Positions 1-8,602 of a DNA stretch of 64,000 bases are shown one piece after another. The stretch covers positions 372,001-436,000 of the forward strand of contig CAKOOM010000001.1 of NCBI GenBank assembly GCA_934098395.1, given 5' to 3'. A model generated the notes under the pieces. The model saw only the letters and a program-made list of their open reading frames with translations. It was not told the DNA's origin and did not search any database. The position numbers were made by a program, and so were the translations under genes. Position 1 is the first letter of the stretch; every line of letters starts with the position of its first letter. This DNA is from an uncultured Bacilli bacterium (GTDB lineage Bacteria; Bacillota_I; Bacilli_A; RF39; UBA660).

Positions 1-212
1 TTTTTGAGAACACTTTTTCCCAATGATTGTGCATTTTTTCTCATTTGACTGTTATTTGATTGTCCGGTTAAGGCTGGACTTTTCCACTTATAATCGGATT
101 TTTTATATTCCTTATTATTACATTCCTTACAATATGAAAATGAAATTTCTTTCCTTATTATATAGCAGTATGGTTTTGACTTCCTTTTTCTTAAATATTT
201 GCAATAGTTCAT
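1..212 (-). CDS. Phage-like cysteine-rich protein, partial (3' end outside window)
   Basis: An open frame starts at an ATG (212-210) behind a strong AAAGGAGG site (about 9 bases upstream) and runs without a stop off the left edge; 70 codons are visible. It begins MNYCKYLRKR and has cysteines at residues 4, 16, 28 and 31, followed by KEYKK. The pattern C-x-Y-L-R-x-R then a C-x-x-C before KEYK resembles small Cys-rich/HNH-type proteins of prophages and integrative elements (family recall, not searched). It overlaps the 3' part of the truncated cotJC frame on the same strand, which fits foreign DNA joined to cotJC. Function beyond mobile-element origin is unknown. Confidence 0.5.
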   Translation of the reverse strand, partial: MNYCKYLRKRKSKPYCYIIRKEISFSYCKECNNKEYKKSDYKWKSPALTGQSNNSQMRKNAQSLGKSVLK

Positions 213-246
213 ATAAGCCTCCTTTGATGTCCCTTTTGTAATACGA
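1..246. mobile_element. Putative edge of an integrated element interrupting cotJC
   Basis: CotJC similarity stops sharply after the QYGG codons (252-247); from there leftward the DNA carries a new ribosome site and a phage-like open frame instead of the rest of the manganese-catalase-like domain. The simplest reading is an integrated prophage or similar element inserted within cotJC, with its end at about 246. The other junction and any recombinase lie outside the window, so this is inference. Confidence 0.4.
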
Positions 247-339
247 ACCGCCATACTGAGTAACGAGATATTTAGCCATTCTTAAATCTTTTTTCTTAAT
301 ATTTACGGGGTATTGTAAAGTTTTTACGTATTTCCACAT
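127..339 (-). pseudogene. cotJC: cotJC 5' fragment (spore coat manganese-catalase-like protein), truncated
   Basis: The frame starts at the ATG 339-337, sharing one base with the cotJB stop. Residues 1-31 (MWKYVKTLQYPV... to MAKYLVTQYGG) match the conserved N-terminus of CotJC, a spore coat protein of the manganese catalase family, normally about 190 residues. After QYGG (codon 31, ending at 247) the similarity ends and the remaining 39 residues look like read-through of unrelated DNA. All metal-binding residues would be missing. It follows cotJB directly in the expected cotJ gene order. The start matches the family start better than an in-frame GTG-like upstream codon at 378. Confidence 0.7.
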
Positions 340-770
340 TATTTTGTTCCCTCCCAAGGCCAAGGTGATTGTAACCAAGACCAGCTATTATTATTTGATG
401 GGTCATCTAGAGTTAGAGGACCAAAATTTTTAGTGTATTCAAAGCAAGCTCTCTTTTTTTCTTCTAGATATTGGTTGTATAGATTTATCATGTTTCTATC
501 TTTTGGATAAATGTCTAGATATAAGTTTAGTTCTGTTAGAACAAAATCATATCTTAGTACATTAAGTAATAGTTCTTCTCTTTTGTTAGTAGCTGTTAAA
601 TTATTATATTTATAGTTTTTATATGGATCATAGAGATTATTAAAGAGATTTCCTCGATCAAGGGCTAAATTAATAGTAGCTAATTGATTAGAGGCCATAT
701 TATTTGAATAAAAAGTATCATTAAATTCTTTATACCAGTTTTCTGGTATGTCATAAAAGTTATTGTTCAT
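339..770 (-). CDS. cotJB: Spore coat protein CotJB with CotJA-like N-terminal segment
   Basis: The C-terminal ~80 residues are typical CotJB: LNLYLDIYPKDR, then FGPLTLDDPSNNNSWSW and the ending SPWPWEG. The ~60-residue N-terminal extension contains ALDRGNLFNNLYDPYKNYK, which resembles the RGxxFxxLxxPY motif at the end of CotJA, so the protein looks like a CotJA-CotJB fusion (inference). CotJ proteins are inner spore coat components made in the mother cell. Start chosen at MNNNFYD because GGGAGG lies just upstream. It is followed without a gap by cotJC and preceded by a small coiled-coil gene. Confidence 0.8.
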   Translation of the reverse strand: MNNNFYDIPENWYKEFNDTFYSNNMASNQLATINLALDRGNLFNNLYDPYKNYKYNNLTATNKREELLLNVLRYDFVLTELNLYLDIYPKDRNMINLYNQYLEEKKRACFEYTKNFGPLTLDDPSNNNSWSWLQSPWPWEGTK

Positions 771-823
771 TATTCCTCCCATATTAATCTATGATAATTG
801 CATATATGTGTATAGATTAGTGC

Positions 824-1021
824 CTATAACATATATAGGGAAGTATCTGGTTCTTTGTAAGTATCGTTGTTTTTTTCATTTTCTAATCGTGATATTCTTA
901 ATTCTAGTTTTTTTAGACGATTAGATATATCATTTAATTCTCTAGCAATGTCTGGCATCATAGGGTTATACATCATAGGCATTGGGTTATTATTTATGGG
1001 AGTATTATCAAAAAAATTCAT
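824..1021 (-). CDS. Small Met/Asn-rich coiled-coil protein next to the cotJ operon
   Basis: Sixty-five residues: a Pro/Met/Asn-rich head (NNNPMPMMYNPMMPD) and a heptad-like helix (ARELNDISNRLKKLELRISRLENE). Preceded by GGATGTGATCTT. It lies 50 bases upstream of cotJB on the same strand, so it is probably co-transcribed and may be a coat or coat-assembly protein. Short proteins with such a head and a coiled coil accompany coat genes in related Firmicutes (general recall). No catalytic motif is visible and no named family is assigned. Confidence 0.55.
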   Translation of the reverse strand: MNFFDNTPINNNPMPMMYNPMMPDIARELNDISNRLKKLELRISRLENEKNNDTYKEPDTSLYML

Positions 1022-1066
1022 AAGATCACATCCATAGTATTATATTCAAAATAATTATTTTGGTTA

Positions 1067-1095
1067 TTGACATGATATATTTAATTTGCTATCAT
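1067..1095 (+). promoter_or_regulatory. Sigma-A type promoter
   Basis: TTGACA (1067-1072), a 17-base spacer and TATCAT (1090-1095). It drives the membrane-protein gene starting at 1119; the predicted transcript start is only a few bases before the GGAGG site. Confidence 0.7.
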
Positions 1096-1118
1096 ATGCT
1101 TAATTGGAGGGATATGGA

Positions 1119-2672
1119 ATGAATGAGGAATTGAGTTTTCTTTCTTTGGTTGATAAAAATATTTTATTTAATAGTAAACTATCTGAATCTGAGGAAAAGA
1201 TTATAGAGATGCTTTTTTCTAATAAAAAAGAGATGGGTGATTTATCTAGTCAAGAATTAATGGATATATCTGAATTAATAAGATTATGTGGTATATATAA
1301 AGGATTTCTTGTTTTAATTTACGAGATAAATGATTTAATATGGGATAAGGAAAAGATTAATTTATGTGTTAAGAAGAGTAATGCTGCGATAAAATGTTTT
1401 GTTGAAATTATTAATAATCCTAGATGTCAAGTATTTTTTGATAAGATAAATGATGATAATGATAGGTTTGTTAAAGTTCTGGATTTGGTTATTAGTAGAG
1501 AGTTAGCAATTGATGATAATAGTAGTTTAATAAATACGATAAATACGGAATCAGAAACATTATCTTGTATGATGGGAAAATATTTAAAAGAAATAATAAA
1601 TAATATGGATGATAAGTCTGAAAATTATATTAATATAAAGAAAAAGATTAATGCAATGAGTGATTTATCTGTATTTGATATAAATATTTATAGGTTATCT
1701 TTGTTTATGGATAATAGTAGTGAATACTACGAAAAGTATGAAGAGATTTTTAATAGATATGTATCAACGCTTAATAATAATATTAAAGATATTAAGAATT
1801 TTGGCTTAGAGATAAATGAATATAAGACTAAGATAATGAATGTTATGAGTACATATTTAGATGCTAAGAAAAAGAGACGTTTATATAATAGTGCACCAAT
1901 TGTTTTAACTGGTATTTCTTTAGTAGCAACAATATGTGCATTAAATTCTAATTATCAAAAAGTTACTACGGAGAGTTTTGTTAATAATAATTATGAGATA
2001 AGTGAGGTATATGTTCCTGATGATAGTAATGTGTATAATGGAATATATGTTGATGTATATGGCGATGTTGTAGATATAGTTGTTAATAATAAGGTTGATC
2101 AGGGAGTTGTTGTTAATAGATATGATGCAAGTGGTATGGGGATAGATGATATATATGATTATGAAAAAATAGATATGAATAAACTAAATAAGCTTGTTTC
2201 TACGTTGATAGTGAATGTTCCTGATAATGATGAATGGAAAGAAGAACTTGTAAGAATTTCTAAGATAACTAGTGAAGAGGTGACTAGCTTTGAGAAAGAG
2301 ACTGGTCAATATATATTTATTATTATATATTTTAGTGTTATATATTATTTGATCTTTGCTTTACTAAATAAACAATTATTTGGTAAAAAGATTGATAGTT
2401 ATGTAGATGTAATTAAAAATATGGATAATGATATAGATAAATGTATTTCTTTGATTGAGTTACTAGGAAATGAGATTAATGATAATAATAAACTTATGGA
2501 AAATTTTAAAGAATTTTATATAAATAAAGATTATATATTTAATGATATAGATAAATATAAGAATGAATATTGTGAAATAAGAAAATGGTTTGATTTTGAA
2601 CAATCATTTGATTATGTTGATTATAATTATTTTATTAATAGGGTTAAGAAAAGGACTAAATATAAGAAATAG
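1119..2672 (+). CDS. Membrane protein of unknown function
   Basis: A 517-residue acidic, Asn/Asp-rich protein. Two hydrophobic segments are visible: near residues 252-270 (APIVLTGISLVATICAL) and near 400-420 (YIFIIIYFSVIYYLIFALL), separated by a ~130-residue polar region, flanked by long helical stretches. The start is the ATG at 1119 with GGAGG eight bases upstream rather than a TTG at 1104. No family recognised and no catalytic motif seen. It has its own promoter and its 3' end forms part of a terminator hairpin, so it looks monocistronic. Confidence 0.7.
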   Translation: MNEELSFLSLVDKNILFNSKLSESEEKIIEMLFSNKKEMGDLSSQELMDISELIRLCGIYKGFLVLIYEINDLIWDKEKINLCVKKSNAAIKCFVEIINNPRCQVFFDKINDDNDRFVKVLDLVISRELAIDDNSSLINTINTESETLSCMMGKYLKEIINNMDDKSENYINIKKKINAMSDLSVFDINIYRLSLFMDNSSEYYEKYEEIFNRYVSTLNNNIKDIKNFGLEINEYKTKIMNVMSTYLDAKKKRRLYNSAPIVLTGISLVATICALNSNYQKVTTESFVNNNYEISEVYVPDDSNVYNGIYVDVYGDVVDIVVNNKVDQGVVVNRYDASGMGIDDIYDYEKIDMNKLNKLVSTLIVNVPDNDEWKEELVRISKITSEEVTSFEKETGQYIFIIIYFSVIYYLIFALLNKQLFGKKIDSYVDVIKNMDNDIDKCISLIELLGNEINDNNKLMENFKEFYINKDYIFNDIDKYKNEYCEIRKWFDFEQSFDYVDYNYFINRVKKRTKYKK

Positions 2673-2682
2673 TCTTTTTCTT
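2648..2682 (+). terminator. Rho-independent terminator
   Basis: Arms 2648-2658 (GAAAAGGACTA) and 2670-2680 (TAGTCTTTTTC) pair with one G-U; the second arm doubles as the U-rich tail. It overlaps the end of the preceding coding region. Confidence 0.6.
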
Positions 2683-2728
2683 TACAAAGATATATTAATA
2701 TGTTAACATACTTAATATGGAGGTAATG

Positions 2729-3355
2729 ATGAGACTTAAGAATGTTAAAGGAGCTAATGAAATAATTGTTTTAGGAAAGTATTATGTGTTAGATCCAAAG
2801 GAGAACAAGGGTAAGTGGAAGAGTGTTTTTGGTAATGATAATCCAATATATATAGAAATAGGTATGGGAAAAGGCGATTTTATTATTGAAAATGCTAAGA
2901 GGTATAAAAATATAAATTTTATAGGAATAGAAAAATATGATAGTGTTATAGTTAGAGCTATTCAAAAGTCTAATGAATTAGAACTTGATAACTTGAGAAT
3001 AGTTAGGATGGATGCGAAGGATATAAATTTAGTTTTTGATAAAGAGATAGATTTAATTTATTTAAATTTTTCTGATCCATGGCCTAAAGATAGGCATGCA
3101 AAGAGAAGATTAACTAGTCCTAATTTTCTTAGATTATATGATGATATATTTAGGGATAAGTGTCATATTATAATGAAGACTGATAATGTATTGTTGTTTG
3201 ATTATTCATTAGATAGTTTGACTAATTATGGATATGAAATTAAGTATATGACAAGAAATCTTGATTGTTTAAATGAGGATAATATTATGACGGAATATGA
3301 AAGTAAATTTTATAATAAAGGAGTAAAAATTAATAAATTAGAGGGAATTAAATAA
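2729..3355 (+). CDS. trmB: tRNA (guanine-N7-)-methyltransferase
   Basis: TrmB methylates G46 of tRNA to m7G using S-adenosylmethionine. The SAM-binding motif EIGMGKGDF begins at residue 43 and the family signature FSDPWPKDRHAKRRL lies near residues 114-128; length 208 residues is normal. The start MRLKNVKGAN matches the family; an upstream ATG at 2717 overlaps the ribosome site GGAGG (2719-2723). It stands alone between terminator-bounded units. Confidence 0.93.
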   Translation: MRLKNVKGANEIIVLGKYYVLDPKENKGKWKSVFGNDNPIYIEIGMGKGDFIIENAKRYKNINFIGIEKYDSVIVRAIQKSNELELDNLRIVRMDAKDINLVFDKEIDLIYLNFSDPWPKDRHAKRRLTSPNFLRLYDDIFRDKCHIIMKTDNVLLFDYSLDSLTNYGYEIKYMTRNLDCLNEDNIMTEYESKFYNKGVKINKLEGIK

Positions 3356-3360
3356 ATTGC

Positions 3361-3389
3361 TTGAATTTTACTTTTAATTATGATAAAAT
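3361..3389 (+). promoter_or_regulatory. Sigma-A type promoter for sepF-divIVA
   Basis: TTGAAT (3361-3366), 17-base spacer, TAAAAT (3384-3389), followed by GAGGAGG and the sepF start. Confidence 0.6.
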
Positions 3390-3423
3390 TATGTTAGTTA
3401 TAGAATAGAGGAGGTATTTTGTT

Positions 3424-3801
3424 ATGGCCTTTAGAAACAAGATTAAAGAGATAATTTCAGATGAAGATACGAATGAAGATTCATATTATACTGCTGATAG
3501 TGTAGCGGTACCTACAGGAACTGGTAAGATGATTTTACTTGAACCAAGAGCTTTTTCTGAGAGTCAGCAAATTGCTGATCATTTGAAGAAAAGAAATACA
3601 GTAGTTGTTAATATGAAGAGAGTAACAGCAGAGCAAGCTAAGAGAATTATCGATTTTTTAAGTGGTACAGTATATGCAATTGGCGGAGACTTACAAAAAA
3701 TAGGAGTAGGTATATTTTTGTGTACTCCGAAGAATGTTAATGTTGAGGGATCAATATCAGATGAAGATGGCAATAAGAAACAAGAAAATATAGATTTATA
3801 A
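3424..3801 (+). CDS. sepF: Cell division protein SepF
   Basis: SepF binds FtsZ, bundles its filaments and tethers the Z ring to the membrane. The 125-residue protein has the short variable N-terminus and the conserved C-terminal domain (about residues 35-108): [38 protein letters not shown] and [18 protein letters not shown]. Start supported by GAGGAGG upstream. It is followed after 10 bases by divIVA, the usual division-cluster order. Confidence 0.93.
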   Translation: MAFRNKIKEIISDEDTNEDSYYTADSVAVPTGTGKMILLEPRAFSESQQIADHLKKRNTVVVNMKRVTAEQAKRIIDFLSGTVYAIGGDLQKIGVGIFLCTPKNVNVEGSISDEDGNKKQENIDL

Positions 3802-3811
3802 TGGTGATATT

Positions 3812-4246
3812 ATGAAGAGATTTAGTATAGTAGATCGTGGATATGATATTGATGAAGTTAATAGATTTATTGATATTGTAATTGGTAGATTAGAAAAACT
3901 TAATACAGAGAATGCGACGTATGCTGCTAAAATAGATAAGTTAAATCAAAAATTGAAAACAAATAGTGTTAGTGATACGGTAAAATTAGAAAAAGCTATT
4001 TTAGCGGTCCAAGAAACTGCTGATAAGATGAAAGAAGTTTCAAGAGAAGAAGCTAGAATAATAGTTGAAGAAGCTAAGAATAATGCTAATTCAATATTAC
4101 ATGAGGCTTTAGTTAAAGCTGAAAAAACTGAAAATGAGAGAATGATATTAGAAAAGAATATTAGGGTATATAAGGAAAGAGTAAGATCTTTATTAGAAGC
4201 TCAGTTGTTAGTATTAGATGATATAGATAAGGTTGAGCTTGATTAG
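3812..4246 (+). CDS. divIVA: DivIVA-domain protein
   Basis: The N-terminus (FSIVDRGYDIDEVNRFIDIV) is the DivIVA lipid-binding segment, followed by two coiled coils (about residues 30-55 and 60-135). Such proteins mark curved membrane at septa and poles and recruit partners. At 144 residues it is in the DivIVA/GpsB size range; the N-terminal sequence favours DivIVA. Same operon as sepF and the downstream coiled-coil gene. Confidence 0.88.
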   Translation: MKRFSIVDRGYDIDEVNRFIDIVIGRLEKLNTENATYAAKIDKLNQKLKTNSVSDTVKLEKAILAVQETADKMKEVSREEARIIVEEAKNNANSILHEALVKAEKTENERMILEKNIRVYKERVRSLLEAQLLVLDDIDKVELD

Positions 4247-4255
4247 GAGGACTGT

Positions 4256-6559
4256 ATGAATATAGAAACGGTTAAACAAGAATACATGATAATGTATGAT
4301 TCTCTTAAAAGAAAGATAGAAGATGAACTAAAAAAGTTTACATATTCTACTTTTTTTGTTGATAGTCAATCATTTGGTATTGTAGATAATATTATTAAAA
4401 CAGATGTTAGTGCATTATTTGAAAGATCTAAGATAATAAGTGCGAGTAATGATGATGATAAAAATACATATAGAGAAAATGATTCTAGAATTAAAGATAT
4501 GATAGCTAATTTAAAATCTTTAATGATTAATAATTATAATGCTAGATTATATTATATTAGACAGATTAGAGATGAAGCACTAAATGAAGTTTCTAGTGAT
4601 GTAGAACTTACAGCACGTATTAGAGATATTAATATTCCGGACAATGTTAATAGTAATGGGATTAATTATAGAACTAATATTAGTAAAAGAGTAGGTACTT
4701 TTATTGATAGTGAGGCAATACTTAATAATATTTTTGATATACAACAAGAGTATAATGAAAAAGTACATAAGTTAGAGGAAGAAAAGCGTCAAGAAGAAGA
4801 TAGAAAAAATAATATTAGATTATCGATAATAAGTGATATTGCAACTTTCGAAGATATCGTTAATGACTTTGAAAATGGTGTTAAAACAAGTCTTTTAATG
4901 AGTGAAATAAGGGATGAATATAATAGAATAACTGACTTTGGTAAAGTTGCAATGAAAAAAGTTAATGACGCAAAGAATGAGGGCATTTTAAATGAAACTG
5001 AATGGAATAATTATTATCATAAGTTAGCAGCAGACGATGATAGATTATATCGAATTAAAAATAGTATTCCTATGAATATGGATGATATTCATGATAAGAA
5101 AATTTCTGAATATAAGGAGTTAAAATATGATTTATATATGCTTGATGGAGAAATATTAAATTATATTGACACAGTTATGGGAATGTTTGATGAGGATGAT
5201 GCAGATCTTGAAATGTTCATAGAAGATTATATGGATATGTTTAAGAGCCTTGAAGAAATTAAGCGTGATGTTGAGAAAAAATATAAAGAAAAAATAATTG
5301 ATAAGCAATTATATGATAATTTAATTAATTATTATTCTAAGTGTATCGGACATCTTGATGAACTTGGAAATAAAATTAAAAAGATAGATGATAAGAAAAT
5401 AGATGAGATAGTAGTCAAAGAACTAAAAATAGATTCGAGTAAAAATATTAAGGCTTTAGAGGAAATGGTTAAACATTTTGAAGATTTAATTAATAATGAT
5501 TTTTGGGATGCTTGGAAAAGAAAAAGAATTGATGATTTATTTAAATATTATGACAATAAAGTTCAAGAAGTATATGGAATGATTAATGTTAATGATGAAA
5601 AAAATGCAGAATTAATTAGTAGATTAGATGTGTTAAAAGCTAAATTAGACCAATTACATAATCATGAAAATATAATAAAATATCAAAATACAAAAATAGA
5701 TAATTTAAAGATATCAGAAACTAATAAAAAGAATTTTTCAGAATTTAAGGTGAAAGCTGTTAAGTCAGCAAAAGATTTTTATAAAAAACATAAAGATGTG
5801 CCATTAAATGTATTAGGACTTATAAAGTTATCGTTTAAACATCCGACAATTGTACCAGCTTTAGTACATGGAATGATTGTGGAAAAATTACCGGTTAGAG
5901 ATAAGCTTATTGAAATGTTTCCTGATAAATTTAGAAAAGATGGCGATAAAGTATATATGGCTAATGGAATGGAAGTTAACTCAAAAACAGCCGTATCTTC
6001 AATGTTAAAGGCAATAGCTGATAGTGATGTTAGTAATCCGAAAATAGTAACAAATATGGTACAGGGTGTTAGAAATGTTATAGGTAAAGTAAAGAAAATG
6101 ACTGAAAAAGTTAATGAAAATTTAAAAGCGGTATTTACCAATGAGGAAAGTAATGAATACTCTGATTATATTAGAAAATTAGCAAGTCAATATTTACTTA
6201 CTGATATGGATTTAGAGGAGTTTTGTAATAAAAATAATATTTCTAAAGAAGATAAATATAATTTAGGAAGCTTTATAGATGAAAAATATTATTGGGATTT
6301 AGCAAAAGAATATATTAATGGTGATGAAACTGATTACGCAAAATTTGTGGATGAAAAGCATTTAACACAAGAAGATAGTAGTCATGTTGTTGAAATAATA
6401 GATCAAATTTACTACAACAATTTGATTGGTGAATATACAAATTCTGGAATGAGTTTTGATGAATTTTGCGAAGAAAAAGCTAAGAGTAGTAGTAGATTTT
6501 CTAAGGAACAATTTGCTAATTTGTTAGATACTAAGACAAGAACTAGAGGTGCTAGATAA
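4256..6559 (+). CDS. Large coiled-coil protein of unknown function in the division operon
   Basis: A 767-residue, highly charged protein, largely helical/coiled-coil (for example around residues 160-180 and 430-500). Residues about 520-560 form a more hydrophobic stretch (LNVLGLIKLSFKHPTIVPALVHGMIVEKLP) that may bind membrane or a partner. The C-terminus has three imperfect ~42-residue repeats (about 635-677, 678-718, 719-758), each starting YxxxL/I and containing an acidic DxxxF-x-E/D-E core. No family recognised. It starts 9 bases after divIVA with its own GGAGG and overlaps the next gene's start region, so it is co-transcribed with the division genes; a role in septum or spore morphogenesis is a guess from context. 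Confidence 0.75.
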   Translation: MNIETVKQEYMIMYDSLKRKIEDELKKFTYSTFFVDSQSFGIVDNIIKTDVSALFERSKIISASNDDDKNTYRENDSRIKDMIANLKSLMINNYNARLYYIRQIRDEALNEVSSDVELTARIRDINIPDNVNSNGINYRTNISKRVGTFIDSEAILNNIFDIQQEYNEKVHKLEEEKRQEEDRKNNIRLSIISDIATFEDIVNDFENGVKTSLLMSEIRDEYNRITDFGKVAMKKVNDAKNEGILNETEWNNYYHKLAADDDRLYRIKNSIPMNMDDIHDKKISEYKELKYDLYMLDGEILNYIDTVMGMFDEDDADLEMFIEDYMDMFKSLEEIKRDVEKKYKEKIIDKQLYDNLINYYSKCIGHLDELGNKIKKIDDKKIDEIVVKELKIDSSKNIKALEEMVKHFEDLINNDFWDAWKRKRIDDLFKYYDNKVQEVYGMINVNDEKNAELISRLDVLKAKLDQLHNHENIIKYQNTKIDNLKISETNKKNFSEFKVKAVKSAKDFYKKHKDVPLNVLGLIKLSFKHPTIVPALVHGMIVEKLPVRDKLIEMFPDKFRKDGDKVYMANGMEVNSKTAVSSMLKAIADSDVSNPKIVTNMVQGVRNVIGKVKKMTEKVNENLKAVFTNEESNEYSDYIRKLASQYLLTDMDLEEFCNKNNISKEDKYNLGSFIDEKYYWDLAKEYINGDETDYAKFVDEKHLTQEDSSHVVEIIDQIYYNNLIGEYTNSGMSFDEFCEEKAKSSSRFSKEQFANLLDTKTRTRGAR

Positions 6560-6822
6560 TGGTTGATAAAATAGTAGAATTAGAAAATGATAATAAATAT
6601 TTAATTCTAGATTCTAAAGAATTAGATTTGATTAATTATTATTATGCATTATTACTTGATGAGAACGATAATCCTACACAAGAATATTTGTTTTTTAAGG
6701 AAGAGAAAAATGGTGATGATGTATATTTATTACCTGTTAGCGATAAGTTATTAGAAAAGACTTTAATTACAGCATTTTCAATAAATTATGTTGATAAGGC
6801 ATATGATAATGCTAATTACTAA
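6559..6822 (+). CDS. Small protein, possibly DUF1292 family
   Basis: Eighty-seven residues; the start ATG touches the stop of the preceding coiled-coil gene. The pattern of a short beta-rich acidic protein (VELENDNKYLILDSKELDLINYYYALL, then EYLFFKEEK and VYLLPV) resembles DUF1292/YrzB proteins, though weakly. A clearer DUF1292 member lies at 42704. Function unknown. A strong terminator follows, so it ends the sepF operon. Confidence 0.6.
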   Translation: MVDKIVELENDNKYLILDSKELDLINYYYALLLDENDNPTQEYLFFKEEKNGDDVYLLPVSDKLLEKTLITAFSINYVDKAYDNANY

Positions 6823-6833
6823 AAAATAACAAT

Positions 6834-6868
6834 AAACAGACTAAGATTTACTTTTAGTCTGTTTTTAT
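6834..6868 (+). terminator. Rho-independent terminator of the sepF operon
   Basis: Perfect 11-bp stem AAACAGACTAA (6834-6844) / TTAGTCTGTTT (6854-6864) with a U tail. Confidence 0.85.
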
Positions 6869-6894
6869 GTATAATATTGTTGTGAGGTGAGAAA

Positions 6895-7635
6895 ATGCGC
6901 TATTTTATGACATTTTCATATGATGGAAGTGATTTTCAAGGTTATCAAAAACAACCTAGACAAAGAACTATACAAAAGGAATTGGAGGATGCTTTAAAAC
7001 AGATAAATGGTGGAGAAGCGGTTAGTGTTTGTGCATCAGGTAGAACTGATGCAGGAGTACATGCCTTAAATCAAAAAGCTCATTTTGATATGAAGGTAAA
7101 AATAACTTGTGATAAACTACTTAAAGGGTTAAATAGTTTGTTACCGGAGGATATTTATGTAAAAAAGATAGATGAAGTAGCAGATGATTTTCATGCGAGA
7201 TTTAATGCAATTGGTAAAGAATATGTTTATAAGATTAATATGGGTGAATATTCTCCAATAGAAAGAAAGTATTGTTATCAATATAATAAAAATCTTGATG
7301 TTGTAGCTATTGAGAGGGGACTTAAATATTTTGAAGGAGAACATAATTTTAAATCTTTTACAAAGGCAAATGATGAAATAGAAGATTATGTTAGAACTAT
7401 TAGTCAAACTTCAATAATTAGAGATCCGAAAGATATTAATAAATTAATAATAACTTTTGTTGGTACAGGATTTATGAGATATATGGTTAGAAATATGATT
7501 GGTTTTTTAATTGAAGTTGGTGAAGGAAAAAGAAAGCCAGAAGAAATAATAAATATTCTTAAAAAGGAAGATAGGACTTTAGCAGGTAAAACTGCTCCAG
7601 CATGTGGTTTATACTTAAGGAATGTTTTTTATTAG
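6895..7635 (+). CDS. truA: tRNA pseudouridine synthase A
   Basis: TruA isomerises U38-U40 in the tRNA anticodon arm. The catalytic motif GRTDAGVHALNQ is present with the nucleophile Asp52; further matches are FSYDGSDFQGYQ at the N-terminus and FMRYMVRNMIGFL near the C-terminus. At 246 residues it is full length. Preceded by GTGAGGTGAG. It begins a new unit after the terminator at 6834. Confidence 0.95.
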   Translation: MRYFMTFSYDGSDFQGYQKQPRQRTIQKELEDALKQINGGEAVSVCASGRTDAGVHALNQKAHFDMKVKITCDKLLKGLNSLLPEDIYVKKIDEVADDFHARFNAIGKEYVYKINMGEYSPIERKYCYQYNKNLDVVAIERGLKYFEGEHNFKSFTKANDEIEDYVRTISQTSIIRDPKDINKLIITFVGTGFMRYMVRNMIGFLIEVGEGKRKPEEIINILKKEDRTLAGKTAPACGLYLRNVFY

Positions 7636-7686
7636 GGTTGATTTATTTGTAAAAAAAGTGTAGAATATTTGTTAGGAGGTAAGATT

Positions 7687-8163
7687 ATGAAAAAGAGTGA
7701 TATTATCCTTATAGGAATAGTATTAGTTATAGTTGTGGTAGCAATATTTGCTTCGAAAGGAACAAGTGCCCTTGAAGATATTGATTTTCCACTTGAATTA
7801 GAAGGAGAAAAAGGACTTAATCAAATAACATATTCTGAATATAAAGAAATGGTTGATAATGATAAAGCATTTATTGTTATTATAGAAAGAGCAGGATGTA
7901 GTTATTGTCAAATGTATATGCCACTTGTAGAAGAAGTAGCTAAGGAGAAAAAAGTAGCTATTACTTATATAGATACGGATACGCTTAGTGAGGAAGAAGC
8001 TAATGAACTTTCTACGACAAATGCATATTTAAAGAAAAATGATTGGGGTACTCCGACAACATTATTTATGTTAGGAGATAGAGTGGTTGACTCAATAGGT
8101 GGATATGTAGAGAAGGAAACATTCGAGAAATTTATTGCTGATAGAGTAGTAATGGGTGAATAG
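7687..8163 (+). CDS. Membrane-anchored thioredoxin-fold protein
   Basis: A single N-terminal hydrophobic helix (residues 6-22) anchors a thioredoxin-like domain outside the membrane. The active site is C71-S-Y-C74 and the cis-proline loop is WGTPTT (P123). It is probably a surface thiol-disulfide oxidoreductase; substrate unknown. Start taken at the ATG after TAGGAGGT rather than a TTG at 7669. The following gene starts right at its end. Confidence 0.8.
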   Translation: MKKSDIILIGIVLVIVVVAIFASKGTSALEDIDFPLELEGEKGLNQITYSEYKEMVDNDKAFIVIIERAGCSYCQMYMPLVEEVAKEKKVAITYIDTDTLSEEEANELSTTNAYLKKNDWGTPTTLFMLGDRVVDSIGGYVEKETFEKFIADRVVMGE

Positions 8164-8164
8164 A

Positions 8165-8602
8165 ATGAATAATTGTTATAGCTATTTAAAAAAGTTTATG
8201 AGTAAATATCCACTTACTGTAGCGTGGAGAATTAAGGCTCATAGTAAAATTATTGATAAGCATTTAAATGAAGGAGAAGAAATATTATATGCTTTTGTAG
8301 GACAAAAGAATGATAGATCAGTTGATATATTTAATACTTATGCAGTAGTTTTAACTAATAAAAGAATAATGGTAGCTACGAAGAGAGTAGTTTTTGGTTA
8401 TTTTCTTAAATCTATTACTCCAGATATGTATAATGACTTAACAATAGGTAAAGGTATTATATGGGGAAGAGTAGTAATAGATACGATAAAGGAAGTAATA
8501 ACTATTACTAATATAGATGCAAGAGCATTAGATGAAGTAGAAACTAATATTACTGAAATAATGATTAAAGCAAAGAAAGAATATGAAGAAAAGAAAGATT
8601 AA
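8165..8602 (+). CDS. PH-like domain protein of unknown function
   Basis: About 145 residues. The segment EEILYAFVGQKNDRSVDIFNTYAVVLTNKRIMVATKR resembles the start of bacterial pleckstrin-homology-like domains (bPH/SHOCT-associated), where GE-x-I-x-Y and TNKRI are typical. No membrane helix or enzyme motif. The chosen ATG lies just past the stop of the thioredoxin-like gene with GGGTG upstream; a GTG at 8156 would overlap it. Likely cytoplasmic; role unknown. Confidence 0.65.
   Translation: MNNCYSYLKKFMSKYPLTVAWRIKAHSKIIDKHLNEGEEILYAFVGQKNDRSVDIFNTYAVVLTNKRIMVATKRVVFGYFLKSITPDMYNDLTIGKGIIWGRVVIDTIKEVITITNIDARALDEVETNITEIMIKAKKEYEEKKD

Noticed and set aside
1021..1118. Sigma-E promoter for the cotJ operon
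   Set aside because: No convincing -35/-10 pair with the sigma-E pattern could be placed in the 100 bases upstream; only generic A/T-rich boxes are present.
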